NCBI RefSeq assembly: GCF_018732085.1
Contig: NZ_CP076103.1
Coordinates: 1,240,001 to 1,304,000, forward strand
DNA: 64,000 nucleotides
Direction of reading: 5' to 3'
Origin: Lysobacter capsici
GTDB taxonomy: Bacteria; Pseudomonadota; Gammaproteobacteria; Xanthomonadales; Xanthomonadaceae
Within the stretch, counting starts at the first letter, position 1. Each line of letters begins with the position of its first letter. The notes below the pieces were generated by a model. That model made no database searches. It saw nothing but the letters and a program-made list of their open reading frames with translations, and was not told the origin of the DNA. A program made the position numbers and the translations under genes. Of the stretch, positions 16,426-25,149 are shown in pieces.

Positions 16426-17279
16426 ATTTGTCGCGCCATTGAGGGGTGAGGGTGATACATGTGAAACGTTCTATCACGCCGCCAGCGTGCGGCAAACTCG
16501 CAAGCCAGCGCTGACGCCCCTTGAGCTAGGCGCGTTGGTCGTCCGGAATTTCAATGTGCGCAACCGTCGGCGCTGAGTGCTCCCTGGCGTCGAACCTTGG
16601 CCGCCGTGGAGGCGAACTGCGGCAGCGCCCAAGACCAACAAGTCGCCCTTCCGGCGGTCCACACCCTCCCGCTCGCCAACCTACGCGGCGCCGACGGTAC
16701 CGAGCACGCCGTAAAGCAACTGGCGTCGTGGGGCCGATCGCGAGACCGCGACGCCGGCATCCGCGATGGGCACCTCTACAAGGGCGAGCCCCGACCAACA
16801 TCTACGACGCGCCCCATCGCCTGGCGCTGCTGACCGATCCGAGCAACCGGGTGGCCGTGTCCGAGTACCGCCCATGCCAATCGGTCATTCCCGCTATCCT
16901 TGTCGCTACGCTCGACCATAGATCCGGCGATCTTCTAGCCCGGGAATGTCGTGGCCGTTATAGGGGAGGAGTGGGAACCAGACGAGTGGGGCGACGCAGA
17001 TCGGTTCGTGGCCGACGTCTGCTCCACATCGACGGGGCGTTCGGCGGCACCTGGGCTGAGCGGCATCGCTCGAAGGGCTCGTCCTGGAGGCTTGAGCTTG
17101 GGCCGCGTGCGGGCGGCTTAGCAAGGTCTGAGCGCCGTTAGACGGCGCTCAGACCGGGGACGGTTGCTTGGTGTCACGGGCGCTATCGTGCTAGATCGCT
17201 TTTACCGTGCTCCTCGGTTATGGCTTTTTGCCCCAAGGTGCCTTGATTTAATGCCCGTTTCTGAACGGTAGCCTTAAGC
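16426..17279. other. Gene-poor region with degraded coding traces
   Basis: About 850 bases lack a convincing gene. Fragments such as NIYDAPHRLALLTDPSNRVAVSEYRP (roughly 16800-16880, split across frames) have protein-like composition and look like the remnant of a frameshifted gene. A perfect 13-bp hairpin closes the region at 17125-17155. Nothing recognisable as a transposase is left. Confidence 0.4.
17125..17155. terminator. Perfect 13-bp hairpin, possible terminator
   Basis: GGTCTGAGCGCCG pairs perfectly with CGGCGCTCAGACC around the loop TTAGA. No T-tract follows on either strand. It lies about 125 bases beyond the stop of the leftward lipoprotein-like gene, and downstream of the degraded region on the plus strand. 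Confidence 0.5.
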
Positions 17280-18323
17280 TCATGTTCCTGTGCGCGGCAA
17301 CCATATTTCAAGCTGCCCGGCTGGTGCCGGCAGGCTTATGAAAGTGATAATCGCGTCAGGGTAGTGTGTTTTTAATGCAGTTAGTGCATTGTCCGCTTCC
17401 GTGCGATCGGATTTATTGAAGTAACGGACTTGTGCAAGTTTTGGCATTTTCTTGGATTCTATCTTTTCAATCGATTTTGCAACAGCTAGCGATGCATCGG
17501 AGAGTGCCTTGGCTACCAGTTCTGCTTTCCGCGAAGTATCCGATGCATCTTTCTGGATATAAACTTTTCCAATGGCTGCTGAGCTTGTAGGCGAAGTGAT
17601 TGATGAGGAACTTTGTGCGGGCGTCTTCCTAATCTCTGAAATGATCTGCAAGAAACTGACGTCGGAATCATCAGTTAATTTCAAGGATGCCGATCCTGAT
17701 CCTGCATCAACATTGAAAGAACCGATCTTCTCGACCTTCGCATTCAGCTTGCTGCTATTCGTGCTGGTAAGACTGAAGCTTCGTTTTCCGGTTATATATC
17801 CCCGGACGAGCCAGACAGGTGATCCAGCCGAAAGTGCGTTATTGCAAGATCCATTGTTTGTTATCTTTTGAATGTCGTTGTCTGAGAGTGTTTGAATGCC
17901 GGAGTTGGCGACAGAAAGATTGATGGCGTCATTATCGCTAAGCTTCAGTCCAAGCTCTGCTAATTTTGCGATCGCTTTGCTGTCTAAGCCAAAATCGATG
18001 GCTAGTGATCTTGACATGGAATAAGTGGGGAACAGGCTGGTCGTTGACGACTTTGGCGTTGCCGTGGTGGGCAGGCAGGATGTGTAATCAACGGGTATAG
18101 TACTGCCTTGGCGCAGGAGAGTGCCGATCGGAAAGTCAGCCTGCGTCACGACTATCTTAAAATCATCGGCGCTGCCGATGCGATCTGCTGCCCGCTGAGC
18201 TAATTGATTCTGAAATTTATCCATTTCATCATAAATTTCAGTAGGCGCGGGCGGAGGCTTAACTGGGCATCCTGTGTTAATTAGGGCTGTAGTTAGGGCT
18301 AATGCGGTTATTTTTGCTCGCAT
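17280..18323 (-). CDS. Putative lipoprotein of unknown function
   Basis: The 347-residue product starts MRAKITALALTTALINTGC, a signal peptide with a cysteine at residue 19. The residue at -3 is not ideal for lipidation, so it may be a lipoprotein or simply exported. The body is Ser/Thr-rich with no repeats or recognised domain, and ends in a hydrophobic strand-rich part (DAIITFISLPAPAGQLEIWLP). Composition is much more AT-rich than the host. I chose ATG 18323, which has AAGGA upstream, over a TTG nine bases earlier. It is divergent from the membrane protein/caspase pair. Confidence 0.65.
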   Translation of the reverse strand: MRAKITALALTTALINTGCPVKPPPAPTEIYDEMDKFQNQLAQRAADRIGSADDFKIVVTQADFPIGTLLRQGSTIPVDYTSCLPTTATPKSSTTSLFPTYSMSRSLAIDFGLDSKAIAKLAELGLKLSDNDAINLSVANSGIQTLSDNDIQKITNNGSCNNALSAGSPVWLVRGYITGKRSFSLTSTNSSKLNAKVEKIGSFNVDAGSGSASLKLTDDSDVSFLQIISEIRKTPAQSSSSITSPTSSAAIGKVYIQKDASDTSRKAELVAKALSDASLAVAKSIEKIESKKMPKLAQVRYFNKSDRTEADNALTALKTHYPDAIITFISLPAPAGQLEIWLPRTGT

Positions 18324-19083
18324 AGTATGCAATCCTTGCGGGTTGAGTGCGATCTATTTCATGGTGAGTTATTTCGAGCTTCGGCTTCTAGTAATCTGTC
18401 AATACTTTTCAAGGGCTGGATTTTGATATTATCGAACTGCCGCCTGTGAAGAATGTATTCTCGCAGCGTCGCGTTTCCCAATGAGAAGTGCGATACGTAA
18501 CTCCTCTACTAGAGCTAACGCATTAAGGTTGGGCGTTAGGTCAAGGGCGCCATAAGGCGGAAAGTTTTGCGAATGGATCGACACTCCTATGTCCAGATGC
18601 CCCTACGAGCGTTCCAGGCTTGGCCATGGCATGCGCGTGTGAAGCATGGACGCTCTTATAGCGGGACGGCTGTGGTGATCGGCTTAGGTCTACGAACGAA
18701 ACGTTGCTGCACACTTAACAGACCGCCGACGAGGCTGTCTTTCGCGCGGCCACGGCGTCGGCCGAGCTCCACATCACGCGCAGCCGTGATAGCGCGAAGA
18801 AGATGATCTACGAGAGCCTTTTCGACCGGGTCTTATCCATCTAGCTGCTTGCGGTATAGGCGCAAAGCCGAGCTCGTTACGGGGCATGAGCTAGTGGACG
18901 CGCCTTTAGGCTGATAAGAGTTGGCCGGTTTGAGCTTGAGTACGCGTTTATGCAGAGACTGCGGGAAGCTAAAACGAGGCTGCGCGATTTTCGCGGGACA
19001 TTCGCTTGCGGCCCAACTCCACGAGGCTGATTGGGTCATCGAACGGTCCGGCGGAAATTTACTATGATTTAAAACCTACTGGA
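18324..19083. other. Intergenic region with gene remnants
   Basis: These 760 bases separate divergent genes. One short frame near 18724-18843 (TADEAVFRAATASAELHI...) has protein-like composition but lacks a start, so it is probably a relic. The part next to 18323 is AT-rich and should contain the leftward promoter; the part just before 19084 is AT-rich and should contain the rightward one. Confidence 0.4.
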
Positions 19084-19518
19084 ATGGAGGAGTCAGTTTT
19101 GGATATAACTTCTGCGGCCATTGCCACCCTGATTTCTGCGATGACCTCGGCCGCTGTAGCGTTATCTATGGCCGGTAACAATGCCCGAAAAAGTCTTGAT
19201 GACCAACTTGATGGCCTCCTCAAGATTTCTATTCAGTATCCATATCTTGAGAGCGAGTCCTACACGAGCACTTGGATCAGCAAGCATGATGGCAGTGAGA
19301 AACACGAGAGGTATGAGCACTACTGCACGCTGCTTTTCAACTATTTATCGCGAGTCTGCGCGCATTATAAGTACGACAAGAAGAAGGTCGAGAACTACGT
19401 GGCCATAAAATCCTGGGTGCGTTGCCACAAAAGCTACTGGAGGGATCCGACCGACGCATACAGTACGGCGGACGAGCATGATGAAAAATTTGTCAAGATG
19501 ATCGAATCATACCTATAA
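19084..19518 (+). CDS. Small one-TM protein paired with the caspase-like gene
   Basis: From ATG 19084 the product is 144 residues. A hydrophobic segment at about 8-30 (ITSAAIATLISAMTSAAVALSM) should anchor it in the inner membrane, followed by a charged cytosolic domain rich in Tyr, Lys and His (HERYEHYCTLLFNYLSRVCAHYKYDKKK, then WVRCHKSYWRDP). An alternative TTG start at 19099 has a perfect GGAGGAG site and would give a five-residue shorter product. It lies 12 bases upstream of the caspase gene on the same strand, so the two are almost surely co-expressed. It may be the protease's substrate or effector. No named family is recognised. Confidence 0.68.
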   Translation: MEESVLDITSAAIATLISAMTSAAVALSMAGNNARKSLDDQLDGLLKISIQYPYLESESYTSTWISKHDGSEKHERYEHYCTLLFNYLSRVCAHYKYDKKKVENYVAIKSWVRCHKSYWRDPTDAYSTADEHDEKFVKMIESYL

Positions 19519-19530
19519 TGGATAAAATCA

Positions 19531-20217
19531 ATGATAAAGAGAAAAGCCATATTAATTGCCAACACTCATGAATTGCTTGGCTCAGCTATAGATATAGAAA
19601 AAATAAAAAATTTTCTTGAGTCGGATCGTGGCGGGCAGTGGCGCGGTAACGAGATCCAATCATTAGTCAATCCGCGGAAATCTATTTTGCAGAACGCTTT
19701 ACAGATTGCCAGATCTGAGGGAAATGATTTCGTTATCGTGCATTTCAGCGGTCATGGCGGTCAGGCTGTTAATAGTGTTACTCTTGAGTTGAATGAATCA
19801 AAAGAGACGATTCAGAGTTTTGAGTTGTTCGGCATTGCACCTAGACAAGTTTCGATATTCGACTGCTGCCGGGGCATCGAAAGGGTTTCGGTTGAGGCCG
19901 CGTATGATTCTATTTCGGAGTCCAGAAGCGACATCCGATCCAGATACGAGGCCAGAATTATGATTGCAGCACCCCAGCAACTTAAGCTTTACGCATGTTC
20001 CAAGGGGGAGTTTGCGGAAGAAAGTGAGGAGGGGGGGTACTACTCCCATTCACTTTTTCAGGCGGCTATTGACAGTCCGGAAAAATATTGCGCGTTTAAC
20101 ACAGCGCATGCGAGCGCTGCTGAGAATGTGCGGCGGATGACGAAGCAAAAACAGAATCCGGAGATTATCTCCGGGCGCCATCTCGGTTCGCAGAATATAA
20201 TCATTTCGCTTAGGTAA
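19531..20217 (+). CDS. Caspase-like cysteine protease (peptidase C14 fold)
   Basis: The 228-residue protein is a minimal caspase-type domain. A first strand KRKAILIANTHELLGSA is followed by the catalytic His motif VHFSGHGG (His75) and the catalytic Cys motif IFDCCRG (Cys113 as nucleophile by analogy with metacaspases). There is no signal peptide or extra domain. Bacterial caspases often act in defence, activated by a sensor and cleaving a partner to kill the infected cell. The partner here is likely the one-TM protein encoded 12 bases upstream. Base composition is AT-rich, unlike the host. Confidence 0.85.
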   Translation: MIKRKAILIANTHELLGSAIDIEKIKNFLESDRGGQWRGNEIQSLVNPRKSILQNALQIARSEGNDFVIVHFSGHGGQAVNSVTLELNESKETIQSFELFGIAPRQVSIFDCCRGIERVSVEAAYDSISESRSDIRSRYEARIMIAAPQQLKLYACSKGEFAEESEEGGYYSHSLFQAAIDSPEKYCAFNTAHASAAENVRRMTKQKQNPEIISGRHLGSQNIIISLR

Positions 20218-20232
20218 GTCTGCATCTTCTTC

Positions 20233-20261
20233 AAAAAACGAGCCCAGGTTACCTAGGCTCG
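20233..20261 (-). terminator. Hairpin terminator read leftward
   Basis: CGAGCC...GGCTCG with inner AGGT/ACCT forms a nearly perfect stem at 20239-20261. On the minus strand it is followed by six T residues. It therefore terminates leftward transcription from the CBASS side, and as a hairpin may also end the caspase transcript. Confidence 0.75.
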
Positions 20262-20282
20262 CTCCCTCCCCACATGCGTGTT

Positions 20283-20617
20283 TTACGAAGACATGAACAC
20301 CTCGGTCGCTGCGTCATCCACGCACGCACCCGACGCGATGCTGGGGTCTAACCCGAGCTGCCCACCGCCGCCGCCGTCCTTCATGAGCGCGTGCTTCCTA
20401 CGCACACCCCTTGAAAGCCGGTAGCGGCTGCCGCGGCCTGCGGTTGGCATATGCCCGCTGGCACATCGGAATAAGTGATCGAGAACGACCGATTGGCCGC
20501 TAAGCTTCTGCCTGGCGTTTGGCACATGGTCGTGGACGAGATGTTGACCGCGATCGTCACCGCACCGCCACACGAAAACGTGATGGCGGCGCTCGCTGGA
20601 AAATCGTTGCCATTCAT
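20283..20617 (-). pseudogene. Frameshifted remnant of a small protein gene
   Basis: Two overlapping minus-strand frames together read as one protein: MNGNDFPASAAITFSCGGAVTIAV through QAAAAATGFQGVCVGST in one frame, then LMKDGGGGGQLGLDPSIASGACVDDAATEVFMSS in the next. The switch falls near 20385-20400. The composition is protein-like and codon use is host-like. A terminator lies 20 bases beyond the stop. It may be the C-terminal part of a secreted or pilin-like protein; no family is recognised. The stretch from 20618 to 20746 holds nothing clear. Confidence 0.4.
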
Positions 20618-20746
20618 CGATGCTGGGAATGAGCGTGCCTGGTTGGCGGGTCATAGGCCGGAAGGGGCTACGTTTCTCTGGGCAGTCCAGTTTATGGCTG
20701 CGAGATTTCTACGAAGCCCTGGGCGATTCACTTGGCGGGCAAGTAC

Positions 20747-22270
20747 TCAAGACACCGGCAGGGTCAGCGAGGGCTTGTACGATCTTTCCTGGCCCCCATC
20801 GAAGTCGAACTCGTAGAGGCGCACCCGTCCCATGAGCAACTGGTGTCGCCCAAGGTGAAAGGTCAACCCGTTGGGGGCCGCCACGAACAGATGCGTGGTC
20901 TCCCCAGATGCAGCGCATCCCCGTGCTTTGACCTCCACTGCCACAGAGCCTGCCAACTCAAAGGCGTGTCGCCCGTTAAGCACGGAGTTCGGGCCTGGGC
21001 GTCCGGCTGGCGCGAACACTAACAGCCGGCCGACTTGCGGGAGCGAGCGTTCGATGTAAGAGGTCACGTCCGCGGTGATGTCATGCGTCGCGGCAACGGC
21101 TACAGCGGTTTCCGGGCGCCTTGCATCGATGACGACTTCTTTGAGCTCAAACGGGGGGCCGGCAGGGGATGACGTGCAATCGTCCTCAGCCCAAAGTTGG
21201 CGCGTAGGTGAGCGCTGTTCCAACTCCACGACGCGACCAATTTTCGTGTGGAGCACGGAGCCGGCCGCGAACGCCAACGTGACGTGAGCGTCCAGCACCA
21301 GCCGCAGCCTTTCTGTTTCCCGGGCGGCGCCAAGGAGAAACGTTTTCAACTGCGGGTAGAGCTTGCTCGCCCAGTCCACCTCATCGCGGATGTACCGTTC
21401 ATCGAAGTCGGGCACGAAGTCCAAAACACGGACACATCGGTCCTCGAGTTGGTCGACTGGATGGGCGAACGATTTGACGCCGTAGACAATGGGGCGGGGT
21501 GTGCCGCTATTGACCAACAAACCCTCTTCCTCACAAAGACGCCGAAAACTGGCCCGGTCAAACTCCGTCCGGCCCTGGCCGAGCCACTTGTAGATCAGGT
21601 CGTCGTAGGGGAACGAGCTCTCGTGAGGCGGACTACGGCGTAGCCCAACAAGGCCAAACAAGATGTCCAATTGGTCGCGGTAGTCGTCCAGTGAGTCGTT
21701 GGCCGCGCGAAACGCCAGAGTCCCGGCGAACTGGCGCAGTCCCTCGTCATCTAGCGACAAGTGCTCTCGCCAAGCTTTGCGGACGGCCCCCGTTTTGCTG
21801 TTGTCAGTCCGCGTGTTGAACAACCGTTCGACGCGAATCGCACCGGACTGCGTTCCCATGATGGACCGAAGCGCATCGTTCCGGTCCGCGTGCCAGTTCG
21901 TTAGCAGCGAGAACTGAACGGCGTTGCCCGAGGCGCCGTGTGTGAGGTGAGCGCCGTGCGCTCGTTGCAACAACGATCGCGTTTCGGCGTTGATAAAATC
22001 CGGGTCAATGAGTTGCTGATAGCCGTAGCTCCCCGGCGTTAGATGCCACTTGCACTGAATGTGCTCGCGCAGCAGCGTCCCGCCGTTGAGCGTACGTGGA
22101 CCAAGACCGCGGTCGTATTCGACCCAAATGTCGTCGTAACTTCGAGGACCGGATTCGAATCCGACGCGTCGGATCGGACTTCCTTTGTCGAGCAGACGTC
22201 CGGCACGCAACCAGAACTGCCGAGCCTGGAAATCGTCGCCCTGGCGACGTGCGGTGTTTGCCTGGGTCAT
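20747..22270 (-). CDS. cap4: CBASS effector: Cap4-like endonuclease-SAVED protein
   Basis: The 507-residue protein has an N-terminal nuclease-like region with GDDFQARQFWLRAGRLL, then YDDIWVEY (Asp47) and IQCKWH (Gln72-x-Lys74), which fits the D...QxK active site of Cap4/DUF4297 restriction-type nucleases. The C-terminal 200 residues are a SAVED sensor: VVELEQRSP, ATHDITADVTSYI, the segment around LNGRHAFELA and HLFVAAPNGLTFHLG, then VRLYEFDF. SAVED binds a cyclic oligonucleotide, which activates DNA cleavage. It is the last gene of the CBASS operon, starting eight bases after the ATPase gene. Confidence 0.88.
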   Translation of the reverse strand: MTQANTARRQGDDFQARQFWLRAGRLLDKGSPIRRVGFESGPRSYDDIWVEYDRGLGPRTLNGGTLLREHIQCKWHLTPGSYGYQQLIDPDFINAETRSLLQRAHGAHLTHGASGNAVQFSLLTNWHADRNDALRSIMGTQSGAIRVERLFNTRTDNSKTGAVRKAWREHLSLDDEGLRQFAGTLAFRAANDSLDDYRDQLDILFGLVGLRRSPPHESSFPYDDLIYKWLGQGRTEFDRASFRRLCEEEGLLVNSGTPRPIVYGVKSFAHPVDQLEDRCVRVLDFVPDFDERYIRDEVDWASKLYPQLKTFLLGAARETERLRLVLDAHVTLAFAAGSVLHTKIGRVVELEQRSPTRQLWAEDDCTSSPAGPPFELKEVVIDARRPETAVAVAATHDITADVTSYIERSLPQVGRLLVFAPAGRPGPNSVLNGRHAFELAGSVAVEVKARGCAASGETTHLFVAAPNGLTFHLGRHQLLMGRVRLYEFDFDGGQERSYKPSLTLPVS

Positions 22271-22278
22271 AGCGCCTC

Positions 22279-23211
22279 TTACGCCTGGTCGCGAAACGCC
22301 GGGGTCGGCGCCATCTGTTTAGCGATCTCGATGGCGCGCTTTCCTTCCACGGCGTGGTCGGGGTAGGCGTCGAGTACGATCGACGGGATCAGGCGCTGGG
22401 TGAGATCGGAGAAGGTAAAACCGACCTCGTGTCCCTTGCCTGCCCCCGTGGCGGCAACAAGGCCATCCATGTGGGTCTTTGAGAGGCCAAGGGGCTCAAG
22501 CCGCTCGTGCAGCACGTGACGTCGCTGCTCTTCGTCCGGGCGGGCGAAGGTCAGGATGTCGGCCGCACGACGGCGTACGGCCGGATCCAGCGCGCTCAAC
22601 CGGTTGGTACACATGATGACAGCAGCGGGAACCTTCGCTTGCGCCAACCGATCGACACCGCGAATGAACGCGTTGACGCCGGCACGGTCCTCGTGGTGCA
22701 TCTGGGAGGATTCGCGCGACTGGGCGAGCGCATCGGCTTCATCGACGAACAAAATGATGCCGCCGTGGCTCTTCGCGCCGCGACCGCCTTGCAGCTTCTT
22801 CGCTTCGGCCAGCGTGTAGTCGATGGCCGACGTCAGCAACTGGGTCATCTCACCGACCTGACCCTTGCCACGGGTGGCGAGGCTCAGCGGAAACAAGGTG
22901 ATTTCGATGTTTTCCTGGCGCGCCACGGCGTCACCAATCGTCTCGGCTAACTCGGTCTTACCCGAGCCCACATCGCCGGCGAGGATGACCAGCGGCGGCC
23001 GCCGCAGGACCGTGTCGAGCAGAGTGGTCGCGTCCGGATGATGCTTCTTCGTCCACGCCTCCAATCCTGCGGGATGGACCAGCAACCCAAGAATCTTCGC
23101 CAAGCGGGATTTTTGGTCGTCTAGCCCGATCAGCCGACCCAGGCGCGTTCGAGCATCGATGTCCGGATACGTCTGTCGCTGGTCGAACAGTTCTTCGAGG
23201 GTGGGTTTCAT
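22279..23211 (-). CDS. cap6: CBASS regulator: TRIP13-like AAA+ ATPase (Cap6)
   Basis: This 310-residue AAA+ ATPase has Walker A GDVGSGKT (residues 79-86), Walker B IILFVDEADAL (Asp157, Glu158) and an arginine-rich sensor region (DPAVRRRAADILTF). In type III CBASS the TRIP13-like protein remodels the HORMA protein and so switches off the nucleotidyltransferase after activation. Its ATG overlaps the HORMA stop by four bases (ATGA), showing translational coupling. Confidence 0.9.
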   Translation of the reverse strand: MKPTLEELFDQRQTYPDIDARTRLGRLIGLDDQKSRLAKILGLLVHPAGLEAWTKKHHPDATTLLDTVLRRPPLVILAGDVGSGKTELAETIGDAVARQENIEITLFPLSLATRGKGQVGEMTQLLTSAIDYTLAEAKKLQGGRGAKSHGGIILFVDEADALAQSRESSQMHHEDRAGVNAFIRGVDRLAQAKVPAAVIMCTNRLSALDPAVRRRAADILTFARPDEEQRRHVLHERLEPLGLSKTHMDGLVAATGAGKGHEVGFTFSDLTQRLIPSIVLDAYPDHAVEGKRAIEIAKQMAPTPAFRDQA

Positions 23212-23723
23212 GACGAACTCCGCACGCTGGAGCGATCAAGGGCTTTGCCGCCTGCGGTGTAGGTCCGGTCAGGCACCAAGTAGCCATTGATAGTCGGTGT
23301 CGGGCCATCGGTACGGCTGAACGGGAGGCCCTTTCCAAATGCCTCCTGCTCCACTGCGCTCAGATTCGACCAGGCCGAGGAATAGATCAGAAAGCTGGTG
23401 AACGTCGCATTCGTAACGTCCTTCCCTGGGATGATCTTTCCCGGATCGTCGCCGTAACCGTCCGCACCGGCGAGATCCTTCGCCGTGTAATGGAGGCTGG
23501 GTTCGATCCACTGCCCGTTGCGTTGATAGCCGTAAGTCACTTGGCTTAGGTAACCAGCCCTCAAAAATTCTACGATTTCTGCTTCGTAGCTCGCTATTTG
23601 GGTGTCGGTGGGCTGACCATAGAAGCGTTGGATACGCTTCAGATCGGCCGCCACTTTCGCGGCCATATGGCGAGCGTGAGTGATGGTGAAGCTGCTGGAG
23701 TGCGAGGCGGTGTAGCTGCTCAT
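23208..23723 (-). CDS. cap7: CBASS HORMA-domain protein (Cap7-like)
   Basis: The 171-residue protein begins MSSYTASHSSSFTITHARHMAAKVAADLKRIQRFYG, the typical N-terminus of bacterial HORMA proteins. It contains EIVEFLRAGYLSQVTYGYQRNG and ends in a basic tail carrying GLPFSRTDG, a candidate safety-belt region. HORMA proteins sense phage peptides and then bind and activate the adjacent nucleotidyltransferase. The ATG at 23723 has AGGA upstream; the in-frame N-terminal extension lies inside the preceding gene and is rejected. It sits seven bases after the CD-NTase stop. Confidence 0.87.
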   Translation of the reverse strand: MSSYTASHSSSFTITHARHMAAKVAADLKRIQRFYGQPTDTQIASYEAEIVEFLRAGYLSQVTYGYQRNGQWIEPSLHYTAKDLAGADGYGDDPGKIIPGKDVTNATFTSFLIYSSAWSNLSAVEQEAFGKGLPFSRTDGPTPTINGYLVPDRTYTAGGKALDRSSVRSSS

Positions 23724-23730
23724 GGGATCC

Positions 23731-24696
23731 TCATGCCTGGAACGCGGGGCCGAAGACCTTCTGCCAGTAGCGCACGGTCTCCTGCTTGTTGGGCGCAGCG
23801 AGCGCGGCATCGAGCGCATCGCCTGCATCGAGCGCAGCCTCCACGATCATGTCGGCTTGCTGCCGGGTGTAGAGTTTCGAGACGTTGTTATCCGCGTTGA
23901 CAGGGTCGATGATCTTCACCGGCTCGGTGAACGCGCCGATGGTCGACAGCGGGTAGTAGTCGCTGAAGGCAATCTGCTCGCGCAGATCGCTGCGCGCCAA
24001 GTAGGTGAAGAAGTGTTGTAGCGCCTCCGGGTAGTCCGAGAAGTCCAAACCGTCGTCGCACAGCTTGGCCATCACCATCTCGATCATGAAAGACTTGAAT
24101 CGGAACCCCGTGTTTTCTGCCTTTTGACGCTTCGCCCAGAACTTGGCAAGCCGGACCACCTGTACGAAGTGCGTCTGCTGAGCGACCTTGCGCTTCTTCG
24201 CGAACTCCAAGTGCCGGGGAATGCTGGTGCGCAGAAAGGAGCCGTCTTCTTGGCTGACCAAGTTGCCATACCAGTCGGGATCGCCGTCGTAGAGGATCGG
24301 CACCACGTCGACGTCCAGCCCGGACCCCGCGAATGAGACCGTGACCGAATAGGTTTGCGGCTTCACCTGTTCGGGTTTGAAGTTGGGAAAGGCTTTGCGC
24401 AGCCGTTCGGCAAGGTAATCCAACAGTTTGGTGACATCCTGCGGCGCGTCGGCGCCGCTGATGTAGCACGCGACATCGATGTCGTTGAGCGACCGCAGCG
24501 CCGTGCCCTTGGCCAAGCTACCGGACAGCAGCATCCTTTTCAGGGTGAAGTCGGGATGTTCTTGGAGATACGTTTCCAGCCGCTCGCGCAAACGGCGCGC
24601 TTGCGCGCGAAACTCGTCCGCTTTGTCGCGCGGAAGGTTCACCCGATCTTCCGCGAAGTGGAGGATGTCCTTATGCCCTACATGTTCTCGCGTCAC
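23731..24696 (-). CDS. CBASS CD-NTase (CdnC/CdnD-type cyclic oligonucleotide synthase)
   Basis: The 321-residue enzyme has the nucleotidyltransferase signature LLSGSLAKGTALRSLNDIDVAC (Gly59-Ser60, Asp72 and Asp74) and the third acidic residue in GLDVDVVPI (Asp130). A C-terminal helical OAS-like domain with FWAKRQKAENTGFRFKSFMIE follows. It makes a cyclic di- or tri-nucleotide alarm on phage sensing. Association with HORMA and TRIP13 partners points to clade C or D. It is the first gene of a four-gene leftward operon. The GTG start has GGAG nine bases upstream. Confidence 0.92.
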   Translation of the reverse strand: MTREHVGHKDILHFAEDRVNLPRDKADEFRAQARRLRERLETYLQEHPDFTLKRMLLSGSLAKGTALRSLNDIDVACYISGADAPQDVTKLLDYLAERLRKAFPNFKPEQVKPQTYSVTVSFAGSGLDVDVVPILYDGDPDWYGNLVSQEDGSFLRTSIPRHLEFAKKRKVAQQTHFVQVVRLAKFWAKRQKAENTGFRFKSFMIEMVMAKLCDDGLDFSDYPEALQHFFTYLARSDLREQIAFSDYYPLSTIGAFTEPVKIIDPVNADNNVSKLYTRQQADMIVEAALDAGDALDAALAAPNKQETVRYWQKVFGPAFQA

Positions 24697-25149
24697 GCGT
24701 TTTGTCTCCGGATCGATCGGGTTTTAGATTGGTCGCTACCTCTAGCTGGTAAGCCTGTTGCTTGCTTACCCGCCGGTCGCGTCTCTTGCATGAGGAGCGG
24801 GCGCGGTTCCACTCATACGGCCAACGCGGCCTTGCCTGCTGGCCATCGGGCCAGCTCAGGGAGAGGTGCCACTGTCGCGGGCCGATTCCCCTTGCCCGCT
24901 ATCGATTGCTTTGGGCAGCCGATCACGGTTTCAAGCGCACTCGATGCTGATTTAGGCCGATCCTGTCTCACACGCTAAGACAGGCAATCGAGAGTGGTTT
25001 TTGGATCGATCCAGGTCGCCGGACCATGGCCAGGGATGGAGGCACGAGACCGCGTAGCAGCCGGCAAAGTGGACGCACAGACGCGTCCCGGCCTACGGCG
25101 CTGGGCGTGATGGGGAGGTCGGTAGGCGGCTAGAATCAGGAGCATGGCG
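24697..25149. other. Intergenic region upstream of the CBASS operon
   Basis: The 453 bases between the CBASS operon start and the NYN gene stop hold no supported gene. The promoter for the CBASS operon must lie just right of 24696; no operator palindrome stands out. Short frames here are shadow-like. Confidence 0.5.
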
